Shown here piece by piece: positions 28,414 through 37,250 of a stretch of 64,000 bases of DNA. Below the pieces are notes generated by a model that made no database searches, was not told where the DNA came from, and saw only the letters and a program-made list of their open reading frames with translations. How positions within the stretch are numbered: position 1 is the first letter of the stretch; the number at the start of each line of letters is the position of its first letter. A program made the translations under genes and the position numbers. Source of the DNA: CAWBVG01 sp963792175 (GTDB lineage Bacteria > Acidobacteriota > Vicinamibacteria > Vicinamibacterales > CAVVIG01); assembly GCA_963792175.1 (NCBI GenBank), contig CAWBVG010000007.1:62001-126000 (forward strand), read 5' to 3'.

Positions 28414-29771
28414 CCGCGGGCGGATGTTCACGTTCGTGTGGAAGAAGTTCTCGGGATCGTATTTCGTCTTGAGATCGCGCAACCGGTTGTAGTTCGGTCC
28501 CATAGGCAACCGCGGCCGGATCCTCTTCCTCGTCGCTGCCGAGGTAGTTCATGTAGCGCGTGGAGGAGAGGTACGGCTTGAGAGCCGAGTACGTGTCACG
28601 GCACCACGCGATATGGCGATCGTTCTCCCGCGGCTCGGTCCACTCCGAGATGATGACGACGTTGAAGCCGTTGACCCGCGTCGTGCACGCCGTGTCCGCC
28701 ACCGGCACGCGGCTCGCCTGACCGTGGAAGTGCTCGATCACGATCTGGCTCATCGGCGAGGGACACGCTTCGAAACGCTCGATCAGCGTGGCGATCGCGT
28801 CGTCGGTGAGGTCCGTCAGAAACTGCGCCTTCCAGTAGTTGAGCGCACCCTTGGGGAACGCACCGTCGAGCAGGCCATTCTGCGCGCAGTACGGAATTGG
28901 ACCCAGCACGTCCATCACCGGCGGACCGAACGCCTTGATTGGAGCCACCGCCTTCTCTCCATCCGCCAACGGGCCACAGTGGGCGGCGACGATGCCGACG
29001 AGCTTCGCTCCGGAGCCGTCAGGGGCGCTGAGCAGTCCGGCGACCAGCATCAGCTCGTCCGGTGCCGCCGCGCACTGTTCGCGGAAGAATTTGAGAACGT
29101 CGCCGGCTTTTTGCAGCGGGTGCGCCGCGAGGCCGCCGGTGATGATCGGTCCGACCGAGTGGAGGTTGTATTCGAGCGACGCCGCGATGCCGAAATTGCC
29201 GCCGCCGCCGCGGATCGCCCAGAACAGATCGGGGTTCTGTATCCTGACTGGCGCGCTCGACGCGGCCATCGGCCATCACGAGCTCCGCCGAGCGCAGGTT
29301 GTCGAGCGCCAGGCCGTACTTGGGCATCAACCATCCCAGGCCACCGCCGAGCGTCAGGCCGGCGATGCCGGTCGTGCCGACGACGCCGCCGGTAGTCGCC
29401 AGCCCGTGCACCTGCGTTTCGCGGTTCAGTTCTTTCCACAACACGCCGCCCTGCGCCCGCGCGGTGCGCGCCACCGGATCGACGTAGATGCCTTTCATCG
29501 GCGCCAGATCGATCATCACGCCGCCATCGATGGTCGCCCGTCCGGCCACGTTGTGACCGCCGCCGCGGACGGCGACTTCGAGATTGAGCGAACGCGCCAA
29601 CTTGACCGCGTCAGCGACGTCGGCCGTACCGAAGCATCGCGCGACGAGCGCCGGACGCTTGTCGATCAAGCCGTTGTGCACGCGGCGGGCTTCGTCGTAT
29701 CCCGTGTCGGACGGCTGCAACAGCTGTCCGGTGAATGTCGGGGCGAGTTCGGCAATCGATAGTGTTGACAT
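28411..29771 (-). CDS. FAD-binding oxidoreductase with BBE domain, two frameshifts
   Basis: The start MSTLSIAELAPTFTG follows GGAGGAG. The PCMH FAD domain contains VAVRGGGHNVAGRATIDGG, with the His of the covalent flavin site, and VVGTTGIAGLTLGGGLGWL. After an indel near 29245 it continues with FWAIRGGGGNFGIAASLEYN. After another near 28503 it ends with the berberine-bridge (BBE) signature (YNRLRDLKTKYDPENFFH). It resembles the 6-hydroxynicotine oxidase/berberine bridge group of about 450 residues. The substrate is unknown. No export signal is seen. Confidence 0.82.
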
Positions 29772-29816
29772 CGGCTCCTCCGGCTGAAAGGAAACCACTA
29801 GTATGCCTCCCCGCCA

Positions 29817-29822
29817 GATAAT
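29817..29822 (+). promoter_or_regulatory. -10 box (GATAAT) 6 bases before the ROK kinase start
   Basis: GATAAT ends 6 bases before the ATG at 29829, implying transcription from the start codon itself. No ribosome site is visible upstream of the ATG. Confidence 0.4.
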
Positions 29823-29828
29823 GACGCC

Positions 29829-30731
29829 ATGCGGATCGGTATCGATCTGGGCGGGACCAAGATCGAGGGCATTGCGATTGCCGATGACGGACACGAGCGG
29901 CTGCGGCGCCGGGCGCAGACGCCGCGCGGTGATTACGACGGCACGCTGGCCGCCGTCGCCGACCTCGTCCGCGACATCGAGCGCGACGTCGGTGTGCAAG
30001 CGACGGTAGGCATTGGGATTCCTGGCGCGGTCTCGCCCGCGACCGGCGTCATCAAGAACGCGAACTCGACGTGGCTGATCGGCCGTCCGCTGGCCGACGA
30101 TCTCGCGCGGATGCTCGGCCGACCGATCCGCCTGGCCAACGACGCCAACTGCTTCGCGTTGTCCGAAGCGGCTGACGGCGCCGCCGCCGGCGCGGACGTG
30201 GTCTTCGGCGTGATTCTCGGCACCGGCACCGGCGCGGGCATCGTCGTTCACGGCAAGGTGTTGACGGGGGTGAACGCCATTGGCGGCGAGTGGGGGCACA
30301 ACCCGCTGCCGGCGCCCAAAGACGACGAGCGGCCTGGCCCGCTGTGCTACTGCGGCCGCTACGGCTGTGTCGAGACGTTCTTGTCGGGTCCCGGCCTCGC
30401 CCGCGATTACTCGTCGACAGACGCGCGCACCGCCGAAGAGATTGCGGCGCTGGCGGCGCAGGGGGAGCCGCGTGCGGTCGCGGCGCTCGAACGGTACGAG
30501 GAGCGTCTGGCGCGCGCTCTGGCCACCGTTGTGAACATTCTCGATCCGGATGTCATCGTGCTGGGCGGCGGCGTGTCGAACATCGGGCGGCTGTACGAGT
30601 CAGTGCCGCGTTTGTGGACGCCGCATGTCTTCTCGGACCATGTCGCCACCAGACTCGTCCGCGCGAAGCATGGAGACTCGAGCGGCGTACGCGGCGCCGC
30701 GTGGTTATGGGAGGTCGGGCCGTCCGGCTAA
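29829..30731 (+). CDS. ROK-family sugar kinase
   Basis: The 300-residue protein begins MRIGIDLGGTKIEGIAI, the ROK phosphate-binding signature. It has GIPGAVSPATGVIKNANST and LANDANCFALSEA for sugar binding with the catalytic Asp, and GGEWGHNPLP. The zinc-binding ROK motif is CYCGRYGCVETFLSGPGL. It most resembles bacterial fructokinase or N-acetylglucosamine kinase, a cytosolic ATP-dependent hexose kinase; which sugar cannot be told. The gene is intact. A TIR-bounded element begins about 80 bp after its stop. Confidence 0.9.
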   Translation: MRIGIDLGGTKIEGIAIADDGHERLRRRAQTPRGDYDGTLAAVADLVRDIERDVGVQATVGIGIPGAVSPATGVIKNANSTWLIGRPLADDLARMLGRPIRLANDANCFALSEAADGAAAGADVVFGVILGTGTGAGIVVHGKVLTGVNAIGGEWGHNPLPAPKDDERPGPLCYCGRYGCVETFLSGPGLARDYSSTDARTAEEIAALAAQGEPRAVAALERYEERLARALATVVNILDPDVIVLGGGVSNIGRLYESVPRLWTPHVFSDHVATRLVRAKHGDSSGVRGAAWLWEVGPSG

Positions 30732-30808
30732 CGGGGGAGAGGGAGGGAAGCACAGACCCCTGAGACGGAGGAAACGGGAACAGAGGACACGGAGGTAACG
30801 GGAACGGA

Positions 30809-30854
30809 GGGGACGGAGCGAACGGCAAAACCACAGAGACACGGAGCAACGGAG
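30809..30854. repeat. Left terminal inverted repeat (46 bp)
   Basis: It starts GGGGACGGAGCGAACGG and ends CACGGAGCAACGGAG. It is 43/46 identical to the reverse complement of 31808-31853. It is embedded in a wider run of degenerate ACGGAG units from about 30760 to 30868. Confidence 0.75.
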
Positions 30855-30921
30855 GTTGAACGGAGGCTTCCACAGACAGACCCGGCTTCCCATCTCGCCG
30901 AAGAGGGCGTCAACGACTCAC

Positions 30922-31059
30922 GATTCGACGGGTCGGCCTGCTACGCAGGCCGACTGGCGCGACCGGATCGATCGAAAAAACGAGCACCCCGAATTCAGCG
31001 GTGTTCGTTTTTTCGATCGATCCGATCGCGCAGCGTCGCTTCGCGACGCCCGTCGAATC
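30922..31059. repeat. Cloverleaf-like palindrome, copy 1
   Basis: The outer stem is GATTCGACGGG (30922-30932) with CCCGTCGAATC (31049-31059). Inside are three hairpins. The left is TCGGCCTGC-TAC-GCAGGCCGA (30933-30953). The centre is a 32-bp stem, 30957-30988 with 31000-31031, with an 11-base loop and an A6/T6 tract. The right is GCGTCGC-TTC-GCGACGC (31033-31049). This would form a four-way junction if extruded. Confidence 0.85.
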
Positions 31060-31127
31060 GCTGCTCTTCCCTGGCCACCTCACATCATGTTCGGCGTTGC
31101 GGTTTCTGCGTTCCTTCCACCTCGTTC

Positions 31128-31148
31128 GTGTTGCAGAAACTGCAACAC
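31128..31148 (+). other. Hairpin in the leader of the GxxExxY gene
   Basis: GTGTTGCAG-AAA-CTGCAACAC is a perfect 9-bp stem about 65 bp before the gene. An alternative pairing of GTTTCTGC (near 31112) with GCAGAAAC (31133-31140) would exclude it. This may be a regulatory leader or simply part of the element's fold. Confidence 0.4.
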
Positions 31149-31214
31149 GGCAACCATCACTCGAGATTGCGCATCGAGAAACCTCTCGGCCTGAGATTGC
31201 AGCCCGGCGCGAGC

Positions 31215-31628
31215 ATGCGCATCGACCCATCGGAGTTCAACGACCTGACAGGGCGGATACTGGGGGCAGCAATCGAAGTTCACCGGGCGCTGGGCGCGGG
31301 CTGCTCGAATCGATCTATGCGTCGTGCCTGCATTTCGAGTTGAGCGCCCGAGAACATTCGGTACGTGGCACAACGCGCGGTCCCGATCGTCTACAAGGGA
31401 ATGACGGTCGACGCGTGCTACCGGGTCGATTTGATTGTCGAGGATCGAATCGTCGTTGAAGTGAAATCGGTTGAGGCGCTGTCGTCAGTCCACGAGTCGC
31501 AACTTCTGACCTACCTGGCACTGACGGAGTGTCCAGCAGGGCTCCTGATCAATTTCAACGTTCGCAGACTCATGGATGGCGTCAAGCGGATGCTCAACAC
31601 GCGCAGGAGCTCAGGTCGAGCAGAGTAG
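31215..31628 (+). CDS. GxxExxY protein (PD-(D/E)XK nuclease fold), two frameshifts
   Basis: The start MRIDPSEFNDLTGRILGAAI leads to AIEVHRALG. After an indel near 31298 comes GLLESIY, the GxxExxY signature, then ASCLHFELSA. A second indel near 31365 leads into VPIVYKGMTVDACYRVDLIV, where D and the following VVEVKSVEAL give the D...ExK core of the PD-(D/E)XK fold. The tail is LLINFNVRRLMDGVKRML. The corrected length is about 135 residues, normal for the family. No function has been proved for it. Here it is the sole gene of an element bounded by inverted repeats and cruciform-like palindromes, which suggests action on DNA ends or junctions. Confidence 0.8.
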
Positions 31629-31657
31629 CGCGAAACGTGAGCGATGACGGGACGTAC

Positions 31658-31796
31658 GGTTCGACGGGTCGGCCTGCGTAGCAGGACGACTAGCGGGAAC
31701 GGAGCGGATCGCGAAAACGAACACCTCCGACTCCAGGGTGCTCGTTTTCGTGATCCGATCCGTTCCCGCGCGTCGCGAAGCGACGCCCGTCGAACC
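31658..31796. repeat. Cloverleaf-like palindrome, copy 2 (direct repeat of copy 1)
   Basis: The outer stem is GGTTCGACGGG (31658-31668) with CCCGTCGAACC (31786-31796). The left hairpin has loop GTA (31669-31689). The central stem is 33 bp, 31693-31725 with 31737-31769, with three mismatches. The right hairpin is GCGTCGC-GAA-GCGACGC (31770-31786). The order of hairpins equals copy 1. The first stem base pair has changed from A-T to G-C on both sides. Confidence 0.85.
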
Positions 31797-31807
31797 GCTC
31801 TGCGCGT

Positions 31808-31853
31808 CTCCGTTGCTCCGTGTCTCTGTGGTGATCCCGTTCGCTCCGTCCCC
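31808..31853. repeat. Right terminal inverted repeat (46 bp)
   Basis: It starts CTCCGTTGCTCCGTG and ends TTCGCTCCGTCCCC, the reverse complement of the left end with three mismatches. It stops 10 bp from the stop codon of the VWA gene. Confidence 0.75.
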
Positions 31854-31862
31854 TCTGTTCCC

Positions 31863-32969
31863 TCAGCGCGTCAGCGTCCACACCAGCGCGAGGGCCACGC
31901 CGGCGCCCGCCGCCTGGAGCCAGAGCTCCACGCGCTCCTGCAGGAACAGCAGCCCGATGAACATGAGGATGGCCGCCGCCGCCAGGCACCGCCAGTACAG
32001 CTCCTCGCTTTCCAGCTGCAGCCCGCGCGAGCCGGCGCGGCGCCGCGCCGCGTCGATGATCTTGTTGGAGATCTCGCGGTCGCCTTCGCGATCGAGCTCC
32101 AGATACTCGCCGCCGCCGGCGTTCGCGATCGTCGCCAGCGACGCGCGATCGAGCGACGAGTGAATCGGCGGCTCGATCGGCGACGTGTCGTTCGGTTTAC
32201 GCGGCGCCTCGGGAATCAAGCCGCCCACTGTCGTTCCGACACCGACCACGAACACCGGGACGTCGTTGGTGCGCGCGATCTTCAGCGCGCGCGCCACTTC
32301 GCCGCTCCACGACTGTCCGTCGGTGACCAGCACGAACGCCTTCGCGTTCGGCGACTTGCCGTACAGCTCGGTGTCCTTCTCGATCAGCCGCATGCCCCAC
32401 GCGATGCCGAGCTCGATGTTGGTGTCCCACGTCGTGTCGTCCTCGAGGCGGAACGGCGACACCTGCTCGAGGTGATCGAGAAAGAAGAAATACGTGTTCG
32501 GATCGCGCGTCAGCCGCACCTGCGGCGCCGCGATGTGCGCGAACAGCGCCATCGCGATCCGGTCGTCCTTCCACGCCAGCGACTCGCCGAGGACGCGCAG
32601 GAACCGCATCGACCGGCGCCAGCGATCGCCGGCCACATCCGGCGTCCGCATCGACGCCGATCCGTCCTGCAGGATGACGAGATCGACACCAGCGGTCCGG
32701 ACCAGCGAGACGGCGGCGGTCGGCCGCGCGAGGGCGAGCGTCGTGAGGGCGGTCGCGAAGATCACGCACAGCCAGAACGCCAATCCGCCGAAGATCGGAA
32801 ACCGTTCCCGGACCGGCAGCCGTCGATGCTGCCGGAACCGCCGCGTGTCGCGCCGCCGCCGCGACAGCTGCCAGCCCCAGACGATCAACAGCACGGCGGG
32901 AAGGATCAGCAGCCACAAGTACAGCGGCTCCGCGAATCGCACCGAATTCAGGTCGATGCCCGTCAGCAC
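31863..32969 (-). CDS. BatA-like VWA-domain membrane protein
   Basis: The 368-residue protein has two N-terminal membrane helices (LYLWLLILPAVLLIVWGW and FGGLAFWLCVIFATALTTLA). A von Willebrand A domain follows with the metal site DGSAS (VILQDGSASMRTPD) and VLVTDGQSWSG. A C-terminal membrane segment ends the chain. This is the layout of BatA/BatB proteins, encoded with MoxR and DUF58 as here. They are thought to act in envelope assembly or stress tolerance. It is the last gene of the minus-strand operon starting at moxR (38303). The start is GTG. Confidence 0.85.
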   Translation of the reverse strand: MLTGIDLNSVRFAEPLYLWLLILPAVLLIVWGWQLSRRRRDTRRFRQHRRLPVRERFPIFGGLAFWLCVIFATALTTLALARPTAAVSLVRTAGVDLVILQDGSASMRTPDVAGDRWRRSMRFLRVLGESLAWKDDRIAMALFAHIAAPQVRLTRDPNTYFFFLDHLEQVSPFRLEDDTTWDTNIELGIAWGMRLIEKDTELYGKSPNAKAFVLVTDGQSWSGEVARALKIARTNDVPVFVVGVGTTVGGLIPEAPRKPNDTSPIEPPIHSSLDRASLATIANAGGGEYLELDREGDREISNKIIDAARRRAGSRGLQLESEELYWRCLAAAAILMFIGLLFLQERVELWLQAAGAGVALALVWTLTR

Positions 32970-33029
32970 TCAGTCCCCAGTCCCCAGGTTCTCTAGTCCC
33001 CGACAGCTAGCCCCTAGCCCCGAGCTCCG
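32968..33029. repeat. AGTCCCC/TAGCCCC heptamer repeats
   Basis: Two CAGTCCC units, a TAGTCCC and two TAGCCCC units separate two genes of the Bat operon. There is no opposing arm. Confidence 0.6.
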
Positions 33030-33750
33030 CTATCCCTTTCGGATCTTCGTGCCGCCCTTGCCCGCGTCCGGCGCATCGTTGCGTTCCTCGCCGCGCTTCG
33101 GGATGACGATCTTGAACTGATTCATGTTGACCGCCGGCGGCGGTCCGCCCGGTTTGCCATGCAGCGTCGGACCTTCGGGCAGATCGGCTGCCTCGGCGGT
33201 CGCTTGAGGCTTCGGCGCCGCTTTCGGCGCGGCCGCTCGCGGTTTGGCCAGCATGTCGCGTGTGCGCACGGCCAACTCGTAGTTGTACGCGGCGTCCACC
33301 TGGCCGCCGCCGTTGCGCAGCACGTCCGCGTAGGTCTTCACGACCGTGTCGAGACGCCGCACGGCGTCAAGCCGATCGGCCGCCTGCTGCGTGGTGCGAA
33401 ACGCGGCGTTCGCCGACACCAGCTGCAGCGCCGGATTGGTTTCGGTCAGCGAGCCAGCCGCATCGCGCTGCGGCGACAGCGACGCGTAATCCGTTCGCCA
33501 GTACCCGGGCCTCCGCCCGAAGGTCGCGGACGTCGAACTCCGACTGCGGTCCTACCACCGGCAGCCGGCGCTCGAGGCCGATCGACTGCTCGACCTCGTC
33601 GCTGGCCGACGCGGCTTCGCTGTACTGCAGCGTCGCCAGACGCTTGTGCGCATCGGCGAGGCGAGTCTCGGTTTGGCCGGCCAGCCAGAAGCCGGTGCCG
33701 GCCAGGGCCAGGACGACCGCGAACACGACGGGAGCGACGACAGACTTCAT
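33030..33750 (-). CDS. Small membrane-anchored protein of the Bat operon, one frameshift
   Basis: An N-terminal helix (VVAPVVFAVVLALAGTGFWL) anchors a helical domain (TRLADAHKRLATLQYSEAAS). An indel near 33500 moves the rest (AFRTTQQAADRLDAVRRLDT, DAAYNYELAVRTRDMLA) to another frame. The tail is Pro/Ala-rich and ends GKGGTKIRKG. The helical repeats look TPR-like, as in BatE-type proteins, but are weak. It lies between two VWA genes and is likely part of the same envelope complex. Confidence 0.6.
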
Positions 33751-33759
33751 GAGCCTCTC

Positions 33760-34864
33760 CTACGGGAACTTCCGGAAATAGGGCACGGTCAGCTGCAGCA
33801 CCAGCGCGATGCTCCAGAACGCCGTCGCCATGAAGGCGTACGGCGCGAACTTCGGCCGCTGCGTGCTGTAGCGCTTGATCTCGACGCGCCCGGCCGACCG
33901 AGAATCGATGTCCTTGATGGCGTTGAGGACGGCCTGCTCGTCACCGGCCGGATAGAACTTCCCGCCGGTCCCTTCGACCGCCGGCTTCCAGATGTCGTCC
34001 GGCAGCACCGCGCCGAGCCCTTTGTTGTAGCTCGTGCGAATCATGTAGACGGGAATCTTCGCGGCGACAGCTCCCGAGACGATCTCGTTGACGCTCTTCC
34101 CGTGCAGCATCACCTGCGTGTCCTGACCGTCGCTGAGGATCACCAGCAGATTGCCGGCGGCGTCGAGAAAGTCGAACGCCTTGAACAAACCGGTGCCCTG
34201 CTCGATCGCCGCGGCAATCGTCGTCCCCTGATCCGGGAATTTCATGAACTCGGTCCAGTCGCCGATGAGCGACAGGCTGAGCAGGATGTTGTCGTAGTCG
34301 GTGGTGAACGGCGTCACGACATACGCTTCGTCGCCGAACTCGACGAGGCCGATGAGGTCGTGGTACTTGCCGCTCATCCGCTGCCGGATGAACGTTTCGG
34401 CGGCCGCCACCGTGGTGAAGAACGTCGCCTCGTTCGGCGCCTTGGCGTTGAGATGCGCGGCCGGGAACCGCGCCATCATGCTGGATGACGCGTCGATCAT
34501 CAGGCAAATGCGGCGGCCGGGATACGACACATCTTCACGGGTCAGCGAGGAGTACGGGTCCGCAAGAGCGAGCGTGAAGAAAGGGAGGCCGGCCAGGAAA
34601 CAGCAGCAGCGCGCCGTGGCGCACGAGCGCGGTCCAGTTGCGTCCGCTCCAGTCGAGCACGGCTGGCAGCGCCACTTGCGTGCGTCCGGCCTTCTTTCGC
34701 GTCAGCGCGCGTCCGACCAGGATGGTGAAGCACAACCCGATCAGCGCGACGATGGCGAGGATCGCGGTGTCGCGGTGGGTGAACAGGAGTGCCGCGGCGC
34801 GCGTGTTGCGCCACTCCATCACCACGTCGCGCAGCGCCGTCGGGACCTGGGTCAGCGGGACCAC
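33760..34864 (-). CDS. BatB-like VWA-domain membrane protein, one frameshift
   Basis: The N-terminal part has a helix (AILAIVALIGLCFTILVGRA). After an indel near 34590 the VWA domain follows, with metal site DASSS in RICLMIDASSSMMARFPA and LVILSDGQDTQVM. A C-terminal helix (AFMATAFWSIALVLQLTVPY) ends it. The GTG at 34864 overlaps the previous stop by 13 bases, which suggests coupling; ATG 34819 is an alternative. With the BatA-like gene it forms the usual VWA pair behind MoxR and DUF58. Confidence 0.78.
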
Positions 34865-36102
34865 GCGCGCGTGTCCCCCTGCCGCTCCACACGGCGCGCC
34901 GCAAGCCGCTTCATCACCCAGGTCTGATCGAGCCGCGCGCGTTTCAGCACCTGGTTGCCGGTGTCGAGCGCCTGGTCGAGCGCGCTGTCATCCAGCTTGC
35001 CGTTGCGGCCGTACTGCGCCGCGGTCAGCGCCGCCAGCGCCTGCTCCAGCGATTCGTAGAGCTCCGGTCCGGCAAAGCCCGCCGTCCCCGCCCGTCGAAT
35101 CCGATCGCGGCCGACGGACTGCGACGTGATGGCGCCCGAAACCGCCACGCGCCGCGCCCGCGGCCATCCAGTCTTCACAATCAGCCGTCCCGCCTCCTCA
35201 GCCGCTTGACTGCCATCTTGAGACTGAAGACTGCCGTCTGACGCCTGAGGACTGGCGACTGAGGACTGCCTTGCCGCGGGCATCAGACTGGCGCGCCGGC
35301 CGACGGCATAGGCGCCGGCGACCCGAAGCGCCGCGAGCGCGCGGCCGGCCAGATCCGGCGTCCACCCGCCGTCTTCGCGTTGCCGGCGGACGGCGGCCAG
35401 TTCGCGGCCCGCCGCGCGCAACGCGGCCGAATCCGACAGCAGGCGCGTGCTCGCCTCGGCCGGCTTCCGGAAGCGCGACAGCAGGCGCACCAGCGCCAGC
35501 AGGGTGAGGAGCGCCGCGACGGCGAACAGCACACCGCCGATGACCGTCAGCAGATTTGCCCGGAACCCGCGCTGATCGATGTCCTGGAACGTGACGGACG
35601 GCGTGTCGCGGATGTCGGTGGCATCGGCCGGCACGAGCGACAGGACGCGCAGCGACAGCGGCGGAAGGATGTACGACTGGTCGCGCCCCTGCAACGACGT
35701 CTTCTGGCCGACGCTGCTCTCGATGTGGTAGCTCAGCTTGGTCTCCGGCAGCGAGACGTCCTTGCCGAACTGGTTTTCAGCGACCAGGCGCGCGCGATAT
35801 TGGTACTGAAAGAAGCGCCGATCGTCGCGCCGCAGGTCGGCGCCGTGGGAACCACCGAGCACTTCGAACGGCGCGAACTGGACGACCGACGGCTCGAGCC
35901 GCGACTGGTCGACGACGACCGTGGCCGCCTCGGTTTCGAGCACCGCGCAGGTCAGGACGATCGAGAACTGCTCGCCGACGCGAATGGCGCCGGCGCTGGT
36001 TCGCCACCAGCACTGCAAGGGATCCGCGGACCGCGTCGCCTGCGCGGACACCCGCGACGCCCCGATCATCAACAACACGAATAGCAACCCGGTTCGTCGC
36101 AT
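34852..36102 (-). CDS. Exported BatD-like protein of the MoxR operon
   Basis: The start MRRTGLLFVLLMIGASRVSA is a signal peptide. An Ig-like beta domain follows (IRVGEQFSIVLTCAVLETEA), then a membrane helix (LLTVIGGVLFAVAALLTLLA) and a cytosolic helical tail ending WVMKRLAARRVERQGDTRAW. The place between DUF58 and VWA genes fits BatD-type proteins, although sequence similarity is low. The tail contains a translated short repeat (SSVASPQASDGSLQSQDGSQ, DNA about 35216-35268). The reading frame is open upstream into the DUF58 gene through another repeat. Confidence 0.65.
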   Translation of the reverse strand: MRRTGLLFVLLMIGASRVSAQATRSADPLQCWWRTSAGAIRVGEQFSIVLTCAVLETEAATVVVDQSRLEPSVVQFAPFEVLGGSHGADLRRDDRRFFQYQYRARLVAENQFGKDVSLPETKLSYHIESSVGQKTSLQGRDQSYILPPLSLRVLSLVPADATDIRDTPSVTFQDIDQRGFRANLLTVIGGVLFAVAALLTLLALVRLLSRFRKPAEASTRLLSDSAALRAAGRELAAVRRQREDGGWTPDLAGRALAALRVAGAYAVGRRASLMPAARQSSVASPQASDGSLQSQDGSQAAEEAGRLIVKTGWPRARRVAVSGAITSQSVGRDRIRRAGTAGFAGPELYESLEQALAALTAAQYGRNGKLDDSALDQALDTGNQVLKRARLDQTWVMKRLAARRVERQGDTRAWSR

Positions 36103-37134
36103 CTTGGATCCCTTGTCTTGCCACGAAATCACGAAAGCACGAAACGAAACGCTCTTTCTCCTGATTGTGAATGATCGTTTTCGTGTCTTCGTATCTTCGT
36201 GGCGATACTCTACGCTGCTTTCCTGTAGCCGCCGTTCGGCGATGAACTCGCTCAGCGCAATCGCGGTCTGCTGTTCGTCGACCCCGATGCGGAGGACGTC
36301 GAGGTTGGCGTCCTTGGCCATCCGCGAGACGTCGTCCTGCCAGCGCCGGGTTTTGGCGGACATGGCGCTGAGCTGGCCGCGCGACATCACGCGCGCCCGT
36401 CCAGTTTCCACGTCGAACGCCTCAATCCAGCCGGCCGACACCGTCGGCAGCTCGAAGGCGAACGCGCTGTCGATGAGGACGATGAAGACGTCGTGCGCCG
36501 AGTTCAGCAGCGACAGCTCCTTCAGCACCGGCGCGGCATCGTCGAACAGGAAATCCGAGATGACCGGCACCATCGAGGTTTTCCGCATGAAACCGGCGAG
36601 CGTCATGCTGAGCGTGTCGGCGCGCTTGAGCGGTTGAACGCCCTGATGGAACTGATAGGCGTCGAGGCAGTGAATCACCTGGTTCTTGCCGATGCGGGGC
36701 CGTACGGCGCCGAGGTTCTCGAATTTCGCGTCGAAGGTGATCAGGCCGAACATGTCCTGGAAGAACACCGCCGACATGCCGATGGTGCCGATTGCCCGGG
36801 CAATCGCGGCGGCAATCGGCACGCCGTCGATGCCGCAGCGGGTGGACAGCGACCCGTCCGCCACCGCGATCACCGTCGCCGTGCTTCGCTGTTCGTAGTC
36901 GCGGACGACCATCGGGCTGAAGTTCGTCAGCGTCGATTGCGGCCAGTCGATCTGCGACATGCGATCGCCAGCTTGCCAGTCGCGCAGCCCGACGTAGTCG
37001 AACCCGGTTCCATGGAACACGCTCCGGTGCTCGCCGATGGTGAACTCCCGCATCCGCCGCATGATGAGGAGCTCGATTTCGGTCAGCTCGGACAGGTTGA
37101 CGAACGCTTCGACGTCGGTCTCTCGGGTTCTCAC
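36103..37134 (-). CDS. DUF58 protein, reading frame fused to the next gene
   Basis: The GTG at 37134 opens a DUF58 protein: GFDYVGLRDWQAGDRMSQID matches the conserved block of this family, followed by a VWA-like fold (TATVIAVADGSLSTRCGIDG). DUF58 proteins work with MoxR ATPases and Bat proteins. Homology ends near 36205 (ALSEFIAERRLQ). From there the frame runs without a stop through a repeat (RHEDTKTRKRSFTIRRKSVS) into the signal peptide of the BatD-like gene. A cytosolic domain joined to an internal signal peptide is implausible as a working product. Confidence 0.8.
36118..36214. repeat. Inverted nonamer repeats (CACGAAAGC type) between DUF58 and BatD-like genes
   Basis: GCCACGAAATCACGAAAG on the left faces CTTCGTATCTTCGTGGCG on the right, with a period of about 9 bases in both arms. 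The repeat is translated in frame on the minus strand, joining two genes. Confidence 0.7.
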
Positions 37135-37137
37135 GTC

Positions 37138-37250
<113 letters not shown>

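Larger units (their letters stand above)
30809..31853. mobile_element. Candidate GxxExxY element with terminal inverted repeats and two cloverleaf palindromes
   Basis: A 46-base segment at 30809-30854 recurs as its reverse complement at 31808-31853 with three mismatches. Inside these ends lie two directly repeated palindromic structures (30922-31059 and 31658-31796), which flank one gene, a GxxExxY protein of the PD-(D/E)XK fold (31215-31628). The unit spans 1045 bp and fits between the ROK gene and the stop of a VWA gene without disrupting either. No transposase is present, so any movement would need the nuclease-fold protein or host enzymes. Mobility is inferred from architecture only. Confidence 0.55.

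Noticed and set aside
28411..29771. Pseudogene call for frameshifted genes such as this FAD oxidase
   Set aside because: Conserved residues continue unchanged on both sides of each single-base break throughout the window, which indicates sequencing indels rather than decay.
30733..31061. Possible structured non-coding RNA or riboswitch before the GxxExxY gene
   Set aside because: The structure is repeated after the gene and is symmetric on both strands, which fits a DNA element better than an RNA leader.
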